Shown here in pieces: positions 49,402 through 59,157 of a stretch of 64,000 bases of DNA. The notes under the pieces were generated by a model that was not told the origin of the DNA, did not search any database, and saw only the letters and a program-made list of their open reading frames with translations. The stretch is from Hydrocarboniphaga sp. (GTDB taxonomy: Bacteria; Pseudomonadota; Gammaproteobacteria; Nevskiales; Nevskiaceae), in assembly GCF_028291725.1 (NCBI RefSeq), contig NZ_JAQGNT010000007.1, positions 62,001-126,000 of the forward strand. The letters run 5' to 3'. How positions within the stretch are numbered: position 1 is the stretch's first letter; every line of letters begins with the position of its first letter. The position numbers and the translations under genes are program-made.

Positions 49402-52278
49402 TCAGGAGTTGGCGTGGGCCAGCAGCTCGTCGAACGGCCGGCCCTCGCCGATCACCGTGCCCTGCACCCAGTCGACGCCGATCGCGGCGAGCATCTGCAG
49501 CGCGCTGGCATCCTCGACATGCTCGGCGATCGTGCACAGACCCATGTCGTGGCCGATGCGGTTGATCGCCTCGACCATGCCTCGATCCACGGTGCTGCCC
49601 TGCATGTTGCGGACGAAGCTGCCGTCGATCTTGACGAACTGCACCGGCAGATTTTTCAAGTACGAGAACGAGGCCATGCCGGCGCCGAAATCGTCGAGCG
49701 CGAAGCGGCAACCGAGCTCGGCCAGGTGGCTGATGAAACGCACCGCCTCGGACAAATGCGAGATCGCGGAAGTCTCGGTGATCTCGAAGCAGATGCGTTC
49801 CGGAGCGACGCCGGTGCGCTCGATCGCGCGGACCACGTAGTTCAGGAACTGATCGTCCGACAGCGACATGCCGGAGACGTTGACCGCGTAAATGATGCCG
49901 TCGGCCGGCAAACTGGCGATACCGGCGAACGCAGTGCTGAGCACCCAGCGGTCTAGCGCGGCCATCAGGTAGTAGCGCTCGGCGGCGGCGATGAAGCCGC
50001 CCGGCTGCACCAGCCGGCCGTCGTCGCCGCGCATCCGCACCAGCAGCTCGCGGTAGCACACCTGGGTGGTCGCGGTGGTCGCAACCACGTCCTCGTAGAA
50101 CAGCAGGAACAGGCCCTCGTCCAGCGCCTTGCCGATGCGCCCGACCATCGTCATCTCGGCATGCCGCGCACGGATTTCATCGTGGCCGTCGGACACCCAG
50201 CGCGCGCGATCACGGCCGCCGTCCTTGGCCGCGTAACAGGCGGCGTCGGCGTCGGCGAGCGTGCTGACGATGTCGCCGCTGCGGCGGTCGATTTCGACGA
50301 CGCCGATGCTGACCGTGATCGCGTAGGTCTTGGCTTCCCACTGGAAGCGGAAGCCGCGTACTGCGGCCAGCAGCGTCTCGACCAGCGCACGCCCGGCCTC
50401 GCCTTCGAGATCCTTCAACAGTACGCCGTACTCGTCGCCGCCGAGCCGCGCGAGCGCATCGTCCGGGCGCAGATGCGCTCGCAGCAGCGTCGCCAGATCA
50501 CGCAGCAGCTCGTCGCCGGCATAGTGGCCGAGGGTGTCGTTGATCACCTTGAACTGGTCGACGTCGATGTAGCACAGCATCTGCGGCGCGGCGCCGGCGC
50601 GCGCTTCGGTGAGCGCCGCCGACACGCGGCGCTCGAACTCGCCGCGATTGAACAGGCCGGTCAGCGCATCGTGCGAGCTGCGGTACTCGAGCTCGTCGGC
50701 GAGCAGCGTCTGTTCGGTGGTGTCTTCCAGCATCAGGATCACACCGCTGATCTCGCCATCGCCGATCAGCGGCGAATAGCTCAGACGCACGCGCAGACGG
50801 CGGCCGTCGCGGCTGAGCAGCTGATGCTCCTCGCCGCGCCGGATCGCATTGGGATCGCGCAGGCACAGCGATACCGGGCTGGTCTCGACCGCTCCGGCCG
50901 CGCCGATCAGGCGCAGCACGCTCTCGTGCCCCAGACCGATCGCCTGCGCGCGCGGCCAGCCGGTCAGCCGCTCGGCACTGCGATTGAACTCGACGATGCG
51001 GCCGTGGGTGTCGGTGACGATCAGGCTCTCGCTCATCAGCCGCAGGCTCGCGGCGAGCAGCGTCGCCGCCTGCGCGGCCAGGTTATCCGCCGGCAAGGCC
51101 TCGAGCCGCCATTCGGCGAGCACGAAGGCGGCCTCGCCGGACTGCCAGCGGCTCAGCATCAGCCGCGCCGGCAGCAGCGCGGTCGGTGTACGCAGCGGCA
51201 CGGCGATCTCGTGCTTCTGACCATCGGCGAGCAGGGCGATCGTCTCATCGAATGCGGTTTCATCGGCTGCCTGCAGCAACACCGCGCCGGATTGGCCGAG
51301 CAGTTCCGGAGCGGGGCGTCCGCTCAGGCGCAGCAGCGTCGGGTTGATCTCGATCAGCCCCCCCTGGGCGTCGAGCACTGCGCCCGGTGTGGTCGAACTC
51401 AGCAGTGCCGTGCGATACGCCTCGGACGGCGGATCGCTGGGCCTGGCCTGCGGCTCGACGCGCTGGTAGAGGCCGGGCAGCGGAGCAACGCGCCTGAACA
51501 AATCGACATGCGCGGCCATCAGCTCGCCGCGGCCGACCAGCAACAGGCCGCCGGGCCGCAGCGCCGCACGGAAATGCTCCAGCGCGCTGCGCTGCACCGG
51601 CAGTTGCAGCGACCCGATCAGGTTGCGGCAATCGACCAGATCGAAGCCGCCGACCGGCAACTCCCTGGTCACGTCGCGGAGCCGGAATTCGCAGCGCGCC
51701 GCCAGCCGCGGAATCACCCGGCATTCGCCGTCGACAAAGCTCAGGTAGCGCTCGCGCAGATGCGCCGGCACCTGCTGCGCATCGCTGGCGCTGAAACCGC
51801 CACTGCCGGCGGCGGCGAGCATCTGCGCATCGATGTCGGTGCCGAGAATCTCGAAGCTTTCCGGTGCCTCCAGCGCCGCCTGCGCCTCGGCCAGCAGCAT
51901 CGCGATCGAATAAACATCGCCGCCGCTGGCGCAGCAAGGCACCCAGATCCGCGGTGCCGGCGAAACATCGAGCAGATAGGGCAGCATCCGCGCCAGGCCC
52001 GCGTACGCCTCCGGATCGCGGAACAGCACGGTGTTCGACTCGAGGATTTCACGCGCCAGCGATTCGCACTCGTGGCGATCGTGGATCAGGCAGGCGACGT
52101 AGCCGTCGAGGTCCTCGATCTGCAGCGCGCGCATCCGCGATTGCAGATGGCGCAGCACGCTGGCGCGACGATAGTCGTCGAGCCGCAGGCCGGACACCGC
52201 GCGCAGCGACTCGACCACGCTGCCATACGCGGCGAGCGTCAGGCCCTCGTCAGCGGCGGCGATGTCGTGATCGGTCAT
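49402..52278 (-). CDS. CheR-PAS-GGDEF-EAL fusion protein
   Basis: The 958-residue cytoplasmic protein joins a CheR-like methyltransferase domain (about 15-275: NTVLFRDPEAY, CCASGGDVYSIAMLLAEA, GTDIDAQML, VDCRNLIGSL), two PAS-like regions (about 310-560), GGDEF (active site GGDEY, residues 613-617) and EAL (ELL at 744-746; FEITET, LDDFGAG, VKIDGSF present). CheR domains methylate chemoreceptors; here the AdoMet loop is altered (CCASGGD for the usual GCSTGEE), so activity is uncertain. The c-di-GMP enzymes look intact. The start is the MTDHDI Met; no ribosome site is obvious. Confidence 0.88.
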   Translation of the reverse strand: MTDHDIAAADEGLTLAAYGSVVESLRAVSGLRLDDYRRASVLRHLQSRMRALQIEDLDGYVACLIHDRHECESLAREILESNTVLFRDPEAYAGLARMLPYLLDVSPAPRIWVPCCASGGDVYSIAMLLAEAQAALEAPESFEILGTDIDAQMLAAAGSGGFSASDAQQVPAHLRERYLSFVDGECRVIPRLAARCEFRLRDVTRELPVGGFDLVDCRNLIGSLQLPVQRSALEHFRAALRPGGLLLVGRGELMAAHVDLFRRVAPLPGLYQRVEPQARPSDPPSEAYRTALLSSTTPGAVLDAQGGLIEINPTLLRLSGRPAPELLGQSGAVLLQAADETAFDETIALLADGQKHEIAVPLRTPTALLPARLMLSRWQSGEAAFVLAEWRLEALPADNLAAQAATLLAASLRLMSESLIVTDTHGRIVEFNRSAERLTGWPRAQAIGLGHESVLRLIGAAGAVETSPVSLCLRDPNAIRRGEEHQLLSRDGRRLRVRLSYSPLIGDGEISGVILMLEDTTEQTLLADELEYRSSHDALTGLFNRGEFERRVSAALTEARAGAAPQMLCYIDVDQFKVINDTLGHYAGDELLRDLATLLRAHLRPDDALARLGGDEYGVLLKDLEGEAGRALVETLLAAVRGFRFQWEAKTYAITVSIGVVEIDRRSGDIVSTLADADAACYAAKDGGRDRARWVSDGHDEIRARHAEMTMVGRIGKALDEGLFLLFYEDVVATTATTQVCYRELLVRMRGDDGRLVQPGGFIAAAERYYLMAALDRWVLSTAFAGIASLPADGIIYAVNVSGMSLSDDQFLNYVVRAIERTGVAPERICFEITETSAISHLSEAVRFISHLAELGCRFALDDFGAGMASFSYLKNLPVQFVKIDGSFVRNMQGSTVDRGMVEAINRIGHDMGLCTIAEHVEDASALQMLAAIGVDWVQGTVIGEGRPFDELLAHANS

Positions 52279-52500
52279 TCGGGGTCCGGTGGGGGTCGGA
52301 GCAAACCTGCCGGCCATGCTAGCAGCCGCCATCGATCGCACCCTCGATCGGGTACGAATCAGCCACACCGGCAAGCCGGGATGACTGATGACTGCTAGGC
52401 CGCGCTAGCAACGGCGGTCTGATCTACGGGAACCATGCAGCCACAAAACAAGATCCCGGCAACACCGTGATCGATCAGCACAGGCGCCCGATTCGCGGAA

Positions 52501-52570
52501 CTGTAGGAGCGGACCTTGTCCGCGATTGAGACTGCACCGGCACAATCGCGGTCAAGGACCGCTCCTACAG
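52501..52570. repeat. Type C palindromic repeat, copy 3
   Basis: Arms CTGTAGGAGCGGACCTTGTC and GGTCAAGGACCGCTCCTACAG surround the type C centre. It lies in the 308-base gap between the CheR-GGDEF-EAL gene and the ArgD-like gene. The rest of that gap has no gene I recognise. Confidence 0.9.
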
Positions 52571-52586
52571 TTCCAACGGGGCCGCG

Positions 52587-53795
52587 CTAGGCTGCTTTGG
52601 CCAGATCCGCCAGCGCCAGTTCCAGGCGGCGCAGGCCCTCGGCCACGTCGGCCTCGCTGATGTTCAGCGGCGGCGCCAGCCGCAGCACGTCGGGGCCGGC
52701 CACCAGGGTCCACAGGCCATGGCGCATCGCCGCGTTGACGATGTCCTTGGCGCGGCCTTTCCAGGCGTCCGCCAGCGGCACGCCGATCAGCAGGCCGATG
52801 CCGCGGCTGCCGGTGGTGATGCGGTATTCACTGGCGAGTTTGCCCAGGCTTTCACGCAGCTGCGCCGAGCGCGCCGCGACGTTCTGCAGGATCGCCGGGC
52901 TGGACACTTCTTCCAGCGCCGCGAGCGCGACCGCGCAGGCCAACGCGTTGCCGCCGTAGGTCGAGCCGTGCGTACCAAACGCCAGGCTCGCTGCGGCCTC
53001 CTGGGTCGCCAGCATCGCGCCGATCGGGAAACCACCGCCCAGGCCCTTGGCAGTAGTCAGCACGTCGGGCGTCACGCCCATCTGCTGATACGCGTACAGC
53101 GTGCCCGAGCGGCCATTGCCGGTCTGCACTTCGTCGAAGATCAGCAGCGCACCGACGCGGTCGCAAAGCTTGCGCGCCAGCGCCAGGAACTCCGGCGTCG
53201 CCGGCAGGATGCCGCCCTCGCCCTGGATCGGCTCCAGCACCACCGCGCAGGTCTGCTCGCCGACCGCGGCTTCCAGCGCCGCCAGATCGTTGAACGGCAG
53301 ATGGGTGATACCGCCCGGCAGCGGCTCGAAGCCCTGCGTGTACTTGGCCTGGCCGCCGACACTGACGGTGAACAAGGTGCGGCCGTGGAAGGCGTTGAAG
53401 AACGAGATGATCTGGTTCTTGTGCGCTCCATACTTGATCGCCGCATGCTTGCGCGCCAGCTTGAACGCAGCCTCATTGGCCTCGGCGCCGGAGTTGCAGA
53501 AGAACACGCGGTCGGCAAACGTCAGCTCGACCAGCTTGCTCGCCAGCTTCAGCGCCGGCTCGTTGGTCATCACGTTCGACAGATGCCAGAGCTTGCCGGC
53601 CTGATCGGTCAGCGCAGCGACCAGCTTCGGGTGGCAGTGGCCGAGGCCGGTGACCGCGATACCGCAGGCGAAATCCAGGTATTCGCGGCCCTGCTGATCC
53701 CAGATTCGCGAGCCGAGTCCACGCACCGGGATGATGTCGGACGGCGCGTAATTGGGGACCATGACCTCGTCGAAGGTCTTGCGAGTGACCTGCAT
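52587..53795 (-). CDS. argD: Acetylornithine/succinylornithine aminotransferase (ArgD/AstC family)
   Basis: The 402-residue class III PLP aminotransferase has [32 protein letters not shown], the PLP lysine in [17 protein letters not shown], and [14 protein letters not shown]. ArgD transaminates N-acetylglutamate semialdehyde in arginine synthesis; AstC acts in catabolism, and the two cannot be separated here. No other arginine gene is next to it. An upstream hairpin at 53876-53896 may control it. Confidence 0.88.
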   Translation of the reverse strand: MQVTRKTFDEVMVPNYAPSDIIPVRGLGSRIWDQQGREYLDFACGIAVTGLGHCHPKLVAALTDQAGKLWHLSNVMTNEPALKLASKLVELTFADRVFFCNSGAEANEAAFKLARKHAAIKYGAHKNQIISFFNAFHGRTLFTVSVGGQAKYTQGFEPLPGGITHLPFNDLAALEAAVGEQTCAVVLEPIQGEGGILPATPEFLALARKLCDRVGALLIFDEVQTGNGRSGTLYAYQQMGVTPDVLTTAKGLGGGFPIGAMLATQEAAASLAFGTHGSTYGGNALACAVALAALEEVSSPAILQNVAARSAQLRESLGKLASEYRITTGSRGIGLLIGVPLADAWKGRAKDIVNAAMRHGLWTLVAGPDVLRLAPPLNISEADVAEGLRRLELALADLAKAA

Positions 53796-53875
53796 TGTGA
53801 ATACCTCGGATAGCGGCTACCGCATGGCGCAGAAGGATGCGCCGGGCCTTTACTGCCTGGGCAGTCAAAATACGA

Positions 53876-53896
53876 ATGGCCCGCGCCGCGGGCCAT
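53876..53896. promoter_or_regulatory. Perfect palindrome upstream of argD
   Basis: ATGGCCCGCG and CGCGGGCCAT flank one base, a 10-pair stem 81 bases upstream of the argD ATG, with a TTTTG stretch 12 bases beyond it on the argD strand. It may be an attenuator or an operator in the divergent argD/thioesterase region. Confidence 0.35.
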
Positions 53897-54008
53897 TGAT
53901 CGTTTTGATGCCCGTCTATAGTAACAAGCGCTGTCACGCGGGCCAATCCATGCCGACGCCGGGTGGCCTAGATTCCGGCAGCGTTTTCGCAGACCCCACG
54001 GAGTCCAC

Positions 54009-54794
54009 ATGGTTTTCGAAGAACTGATGCAGCTGCAGCAGCCCGACGGCGACGGCTGGACCGCGACCGTCAGCGACGACTGGCTGCAGGGCCGCAGCGC
54101 TTTCGGCGGCCTGCAGGCCAGCTTCGCGGTGAAGGCGATGCGCGCCCTGGTCGCCGACCAGCCGCTGCGCGTGCTGCAGGTGACGTTTCTGGCGCCGGTG
54201 CCGGCCGGGCAGCTTCGGGTGCAGGCCAGGCTGCTGCGCGCCGGCAAGAACGCGACGCATGTCGAGGCACGCCTGTACGACGGCGAGCAGACGCTGTGCG
54301 TGGTGATCGGCATCTTCGGCGTGACGCGCGAGTCGAGCATCAAGATCCGCCCCGAGCAGGCCGCGGTCATCTTCGACAGGAAGCCGTTGGTGCTGCCGTT
54401 CATCCCGGGCATCACGCCGGCATTCCTGCAGCACTTCGACATGCGCTGGCTGCGCGGCAACCTGCCCTTCACTGGCGCGGCTCGCGCCGAAGCGGTGATC
54501 GAAGTTAGCTTCAAGCAGGCCGGCACGATGAGCGAACTGCATCTGCCGAGCCTCGCCGACGCGATCCCGCCGCTGGCGATCACGCTGCTGAAGAAACCGG
54601 CGCCGGCCAGCTCGATGACCTGGATGCTGGAGTTGCTGGCCGAGCGCTACGATCACCTGCCGCTGCAGGGCTGGCGCGTCGACGCCGAAGTCCTCAGCGC
54701 CGCGGACGGCTACACCAGCCAGACCGCGATGATCTGGGCTCCCGACGGCTCGCCAGCGATGCTGAGCCGGCAGAACATGGTGGTGTTTGGCTGA
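54009..54794 (+). CDS. TesB-like acyl-CoA thioesterase family protein
   Basis: The 261-residue double hot-dog protein starts ELMQLQQPDGDGWTATVSDDWLQGRSAFGG and has the core FLAPVPAGQLRVQARLLRAGKNATHVEARLYDGE typical of TesB-like thioesterase proteins. It probably hydrolyses acyl-CoA; chain length is not known. It is divergent from argD and followed by a type G repeat. Confidence 0.85.
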   Translation: MVFEELMQLQQPDGDGWTATVSDDWLQGRSAFGGLQASFAVKAMRALVADQPLRVLQVTFLAPVPAGQLRVQARLLRAGKNATHVEARLYDGEQTLCVVIGIFGVTRESSIKIRPEQAAVIFDRKPLVLPFIPGITPAFLQHFDMRWLRGNLPFTGAARAEAVIEVSFKQAGTMSELHLPSLADAIPPLAITLLKKPAPASSMTWMLELLAERYDHLPLQGWRVDAEVLSAADGYTSQTAMIWAPDGSPAMLSRQNMVVFG

Positions 54795-54814
54795 GGGCGC
54801 GCTTGCGTCCCTCC

Positions 54815-54961
54815 CTCGATACGCGGCTGCGCCGCTACTCGGGACGAACGGAGAGTGATGAGTCGTCCCTGGCCATGATCGCGGAATGACCACCATCAAA
54901 CCGAGAACCACACCCCGTTCCTCCCGAGTAGTCCCGCAAGCCGAGACGTATCGCGGGACGG
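54815..54961. repeat. Type G inverted repeat
   Basis: CTCGATACGCGGCTGCGCC then CTACTCGGGACGAACGG at the left matches, in inverse order and with mismatches, CCGTTCCTCCCGAGTAGTCCCG then GAGACGTATCGCGGGAC at the right. About 60 bases separate the arms. It lies at the convergent ends of the thioesterase and cytochrome genes. Confidence 0.75.
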
Positions 54962-54975
54962 ACCGCACAAAACCC

Positions 54976-56271
54976 TCACCACAGCGGCCCACCCGAATTG
55001 CGCTCGACCTCGACCGCGGTCAGCGGCCGCGCGTCGTTGCCCCAGGACTGGCGCACATAGCTCAGCACGTCGGCGATTTCCTGCTTGCTCAGCGCAGCCG
55101 AGAACGGCGGCATGCCGAAGGGCCGCGGGTTGCCCGGCGTGCCGGGTGTGTAGCCGCCGAATAGCACGATGCGGATCGGGTTCACCGCCGAGTCCATCGT
55201 CAGCGCCCGATTGCCGGCCAGGGCCGGTGCCGCCGGAAACCGGCCCTCGCCGTTGTCGCCATGGCACTGCGCGCAGTGCCGGGTATAGATCGACGCGCCG
55301 CTCGCTTTGACTTTCGGCCAATCACTGGCGAGCACATGGGGCAGGGTTTCCGGTTCCGGGCGGGCGGTGAGCGGCAACGACTTCAGGTACGTCGCCATCG
55401 CCCGGATGTCCGCGGTGCTGCCGTGCTGCAGGCTTTCGTAAACCACTTCGGCCATCGGACCCATCGCCGAGCCGCGCGCTGACTTGCCGCTGGCCAGCAG
55501 ATCGACGATGTCCTGCGCCGCCCAGTCCTGCACACCGGCTTCGCCGGCCGCGCTGAGCACCGGCGCATACCAGTCGAGCACCAGGCCCCCGGCTGGATTG
55601 TTGCGCGTTTGCACGCCGCCGAGCGCGTTGCGCGCTTCGTGGCAGGCACTGCAATGCGCCAGGCCCTGCACCAGGTAGGCACCGCGATTCCACTCGGTGC
55701 TCTGCCCGCTTTCGGGCTGGAACACCGCGGCGCGGAAGAACAGCGCACGCCAGCCCACGAGCATCACGCGCCATGAGTACGGAAAACTCAGATCGTGGCG
55801 GCGCGAGGCCTGATGCACGGCCGGTACGCTGCGCAGGTAGGCATAGATCGCGTCGCTGTCGTCGCGCGTCATCCGCGTGTAGTTGGTATACGGAAACACC
55901 GGATACAGCAGCTTGCCGTCGCGCGCGCGGCCTTCGTGCAGCGCGTTCCAGAAATCCTCCGCGCTCCAGCGGCCGATTCCGGTCTCATTGTCGGGCGTGA
56001 TGTTCGGTGAATAGAAGCGGCCGAAGGGCGTCGGGATCGCGCGGCCACCGGCGTAGTCGGCGCTGCCCTGCGCGGTATGACAGGCGCGGCAGTCACCGAG
56101 CTGCGCCAGGTAGCGCCCACGCTCGACCGGATCTTGCGCGGTCATCACCACTGGACTGGTGCCGGCGACCGCATGATCGTGACGCAGGCCCAGCCACAGC
56201 ACCGCGCCGGCCGCCAGCGCGGCGATCCCCACTACGATCATGACCAGGCCGAAGATGGCTTTCCTGATCAT
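54976..56271 (-). CDS. Triheme cytochrome c, dehydrogenase-associated type
   Basis: The 431-residue protein has an N-terminal membrane helix and three heme sites: CRACH (about residue 62), CSACH (about 205) and CAQCH (about 340). This is the plan of the cytochrome subunit of alcohol and gluconate dehydrogenases (motifs GGRAIPTPFGRFYSPNITPD, ALHEGRARDGKLLYPVFPYTNYT). The usual flavoprotein or quinoprotein partner is not next to it. It overlaps the upstream diheme cytochrome gene by four bases. It probably passes electrons to the quinone or oxidase in the periplasm. Confidence 0.9.
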   Translation of the reverse strand: MIRKAIFGLVMIVVGIAALAAGAVLWLGLRHDHAVAGTSPVVMTAQDPVERGRYLAQLGDCRACHTAQGSADYAGGRAIPTPFGRFYSPNITPDNETGIGRWSAEDFWNALHEGRARDGKLLYPVFPYTNYTRMTRDDSDAIYAYLRSVPAVHQASRRHDLSFPYSWRVMLVGWRALFFRAAVFQPESGQSTEWNRGAYLVQGLAHCSACHEARNALGGVQTRNNPAGGLVLDWYAPVLSAAGEAGVQDWAAQDIVDLLASGKSARGSAMGPMAEVVYESLQHGSTADIRAMATYLKSLPLTARPEPETLPHVLASDWPKVKASGASIYTRHCAQCHGDNGEGRFPAAPALAGNRALTMDSAVNPIRIVLFGGYTPGTPGNPRPFGMPPFSAALSKQEIADVLSYVRQSWGNDARPLTAVEVERNSGGPLW

Positions 56272-56981
56272 GAGGCTCGCTCAACGGCCGGCATCAGGCC
56301 GCCGCATGCTAGCGGCGGCGGTGCCGCGAACGCCGTCGCCGGGTGCGTATCAGCCGGCATCGGCTGCGCGGCCAGCCAGGCGGCGACAGCAGCGACGTCC
56401 TCGGGGCTGAGGCGCTCGGCGATCTGCGCCATGCAATCCGGTGCCTGCGCGCGACGGATATGTTCGCGCCAGGAGCCGAGCTGCGCGGCGATGTAGTCGT
56501 AGGGCAGGCCGAGCAAGCCCGGCACCGCGGGCGCGACGCCGCTGAGCCGCTCGCCGTGGCAGGACTGGCAGGCCGGCAGCCCATGGGCCGCGTCGCCGAG
56601 CCGCGCGAGCTTCATACCGCGCTCGAGGATAGTCGGCGCCGCGCGCGGCGGTTTCGGCGGCGGATATGGCAGGTCCTGCCCGGAGAAATGCCGGGCGATC
56701 TCCATCAGGTAATCGTCACTCTGGCGCTGCACCAGGTACGTCATCTGCGCGTTGACGCGGCGGTTGTCGCGGAAATTCAGCAGCTGGTTGTAGAGATAGC
56801 CGGCCGGTTTGCCGGCGATGCGCGGGTAATAGCCGTCGCGTGCCGCGCGGCCTTCGGCACCGTGGCAGGCCGCGCAAGGCAGCACCCGCTGCTGGATGCT
56901 GTCGAGCGCAGGCGGCACCGGCTGCGCCGATACGTCGGCGCCCAGTGCAAGCATCGCGGCGAACAGGATCATGCGCTTCAT
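56268..56981 (-). CDS. Diheme cytochrome c
   Basis: The 237-residue exported protein has a signal peptide (MKRMILFAAMLALGADVSA) and two heme sites, CAACH (about residue 36) and CQSCH (about 135). The pattern PRIAGKPAGYLYNQLLNFRDNRR is typical of cytochrome c4-like diheme proteins. It overlaps DUF2970 and the triheme cytochrome gene by ATGA on both sides, so the three are an operon. Confidence 0.9.
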   Translation of the reverse strand: MKRMILFAAMLALGADVSAQPVPPALDSIQQRVLPCAACHGAEGRAARDGYYPRIAGKPAGYLYNQLLNFRDNRRVNAQMTYLVQRQSDDYLMEIARHFSGQDLPYPPPKPPRAAPTILERGMKLARLGDAAHGLPACQSCHGERLSGVAPAVPGLLGLPYDYIAAQLGSWREHIRRAQAPDCMAQIAERLSPEDVAAVAAWLAAQPMPADTHPATAFAAPPPLACGGLMPAVERAS

Positions 56982-57208
56982 GCTGCCACCGCGAAGTGCA
57001 TGATCACGCGCACGATCGCCAGCAGCAACAGCACGAACAGGCCGGTCATCAGCAGCGCGACGACGACGAATGCCAGCGGATTGCCGCTGGAGAAATCACG
57101 CTTTCTCGCCTTGGAACTCTGCACACCGAAAAACGCGGCGAGCACGCTGGACACGGTCTGCCAGAAGCTGATGCGCGGTGGCTTGGGGTCTTTATCGTGG
57201 GGAGTCAT
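56978..57208 (-). CDS. DUF2970 small membrane protein
   Basis: The 76-residue protein has the DUF2970 core FWQTVSSVLAAFFGVQSSKARKRDF followed by a transmembrane helix (PLAFVVVALLMTGLFVLLLLAIVRVIM). It is usually encoded with respiratory chain genes. It heads the operon of two cytochromes and is divergent from the cystathionine beta-synthase gene. Confidence 0.88.
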   Translation of the reverse strand: MTPHDKDPKPPRISFWQTVSSVLAAFFGVQSSKARKRDFSSGNPLAFVVVALLMTGLFVLLLLAIVRVIMHFAVAA

Positions 57209-57315
57209 GCGCGGCCTGCGACCTGGTACTCGACAAGGTGATGGAAGGCTCGCCGGCAGCTCACGGGGCTCATGCTAACCTGCGCTAAATAGGAATCCAC
57301 ATAAGAATCCTCAGG

Positions 57316-58689
57316 ATGAGTTCGATGACGCGCGACGGCCATATCCTCGCCACCATCGGCAACACGCCGCTGGTGGAACTCAGGCAGCTCGACACCGGCC
57401 TGTGCCGGCTGTTCGTCAAGCTGGAAAATCAAAACCCGACCGGCTCGATCAAGGATCGCATCGGCCTGTCGATGATCGAAGCCGCGGAGAAGAGCGGCCA
57501 GATCAAACCCGGCGGCACTTTGATCGAGGCCACCGCCGGCAACACCGGCCTGGGCCTCGCACTGGTCGCCGCGCAGAAAGGCTATCAACTGGTGCTGGTG
57601 ATCCCCGACAAGATGTCGCAGGAGAAAATCCTGCACCTGCGCGCGCTCGGCGCGGACACGCGGATCACGCGCAGCGATGTCGGCAAGGGCCACCCCGAGT
57701 ATTACCAGGACATCGCGGAACGGCTCAGCCACGAGATCCCGAACAGTTTTTACGTCAACCAGTTCGCCAACCCGGCCAACCCCTTTGCGCACGAGGCGAC
57801 CACCGGCCCGGAGATCTGGGCGCAGACCGGGCATATGTGCGACGCGGTCGTGGTCGGCGTCGGCTCCGGCGGCACGCTCACGGGCCTGTCGCGCTACTTC
57901 GCACGCGTCGCGCCGCACCTGGAGATGGTGCTGGCCGACCCCAAGGGCTCGATCCTGGCGCCGCTGATCAACACCGGCAAATTGATCACGCCGGGCAGCT
58001 GGCTGGTCGAGGGCATCGGCGAGGATTTCATTCCGCCGAACTGCGAGCTCGACTACGTGAAGAAGGCCTACGAAGTCACCGACGCGGAAAGCTTCCATGC
58101 CGCGCGCCAGCTGCTGGGCCGCGAAGGCATCCTCGGCGGCTCGTCCACCGGCACCCTGCTCGCCGCGGCGCTGCGCTACTGCCGCGAACAGACCGCGCCC
58201 AAGCGCGTCGTCACTTTCGTCTGCGACAGCGGCAACAAGTATCTGACGAAGATGTACAACGACTTCTGGATGTTCGAGCAGGGCCTGCTCGAGCGGCCCA
58301 AACAGGGCAACCTGCTCGATCTGATCGTGCGCCGCTATGCCGAGGGCAGCGTCGCCACGCTGGTGCCGGGCGACACGCTGCTGCAGGCCTATCGGCGCAT
58401 GAAGCTGTTCGACGTCTCGCAGCTGCCGGTGATGGCGGGCGAGCGCGTCGCCGGCATCCTCGACGAGTCCGACCTGCTGTTTCATGTGCAGGCCGATCCG
58501 GCGCGTTTTCAGGACCCGGTGTCGACGGCGATGGTCGCCAAGGTCGAGACCATCGCCAGCGATGCGCCGGTGTCGGCGCTGGTGCCGATCTTCAAGCGCG
58601 ACCGTGTCGCGATCGTCGAGGACCAGGGCAGGTTCGTCGGCCTGATCACCAAGATCGATCTGCTGAATTATTTGCGCAAGCAGTTGTGA
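57316..58689 (+). CDS. cbs: Cystathionine beta-synthase
   Basis: The 457-residue protein has the PLP lysine in NPTGSIKDRIGLSM, the Asn loop EATAGNTGLGLAL, and the C-terminal phosphate loop LGGSSTGTLLAAAL. Two C-terminal CBS domains (about 335-455) follow. It condenses serine and homocysteine to cystathionine. The CBS tail separates it from CysK/CysM. It pairs with the cystathionine lyase/synthase gene downstream. Confidence 0.93.
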   Translation: MSSMTRDGHILATIGNTPLVELRQLDTGLCRLFVKLENQNPTGSIKDRIGLSMIEAAEKSGQIKPGGTLIEATAGNTGLGLALVAAQKGYQLVLVIPDKMSQEKILHLRALGADTRITRSDVGKGHPEYYQDIAERLSHEIPNSFYVNQFANPANPFAHEATTGPEIWAQTGHMCDAVVVGVGSGGTLTGLSRYFARVAPHLEMVLADPKGSILAPLINTGKLITPGSWLVEGIGEDFIPPNCELDYVKKAYEVTDAESFHAARQLLGREGILGGSSTGTLLAAALRYCREQTAPKRVVTFVCDSGNKYLTKMYNDFWMFEQGLLERPKQGNLLDLIVRRYAEGSVATLVPGDTLLQAYRRMKLFDVSQLPVMAGERVAGILDESDLLFHVQADPARFQDPVSTAMVAKVETIASDAPVSALVPIFKRDRVAIVEDQGRFVGLITKIDLLNYLRKQL

Positions 58690-58692
58690 GCC

Positions 58693-59124
58693 GTGCGGGA
58701 TAGCAAGGCACAGACGCATGCGGTCGAACTCCGTCGTCGGATGACGGACGCAGAGCAGCGGCTGTGGCGGCATCTCAAGTTGCGGCAGCTGCTTGGTTTC
58801 AAGTTCAGAAGACAAGTGCCTGTCGGAGCTTACATCGCCGACTTTGCCTGCCTGGAAGCGATGCTGATCGTCGAGCTTGATGGGGGCCAGCACCTCGACA
58901 ATGCGCACGATGAAATGCGCACGCAGTACCTTCAGGCGCGAGGATTCAGGGTACTGCGTTTCTGGAACGATCAGGTTTTCAAGGAGACCAACGCGGTACT
59001 CGAAGTGATCGCCGCGTCCCTGCGCCCCCATCCCGGCCTTCCCCCGCAAGCGGGGGAAGGAGACCAGCAAAGCCCGATGTCCCCATCTGCCCAGTCCCCT
59101 CCCCCGCCTGCGGGGGAGGGCTAG
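58693..59124 (+). CDS. DUF559 endonuclease-like protein
   Basis: The 143-residue protein has the DUF559 (Vsr-related) pattern: LRRRMTDAEQRLWRHLKLRQLLGFKFRRQVPVGAYIADFACLEAMLIVELDGGQH, with nuclease residues D and E-D in the usual places. The last ~33 residues (from RPHPGLPPQAGEG) are translated from a type E repeat, so they are not a real domain. It starts with GTG 3 bases after cbs and stands between cbs and the cystathionine lyase gene. Confidence 0.82.
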   Translation: MRDSKAQTHAVELRRRMTDAEQRLWRHLKLRQLLGFKFRRQVPVGAYIADFACLEAMLIVELDGGQHLDNAHDEMRTQYLQARGFRVLRFWNDQVFKETNAVLEVIAASLRPHPGLPPQAGEGDQQSPMSPSAQSPPPPAGEG

Positions 59125-59133
59125 GGTGGGGGC
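59025..59133. repeat. Type E repeat, copy 3, reverse orientation
   Basis: CCTTCCCCCGCAAGCGGGGGAAGG, spacer, CCCTCCCCCGCCTGCGGGGGAGGG, then CTAGGGTGGGGGC. The order is reversed relative to copy 1. It encodes the C-terminal tail of the DUF559 protein and runs into the gap before the cystathionine lyase gene. Confidence 0.88.
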
Positions 59134-59157
59134 GCGACGACCCAACCGAACTACAAA

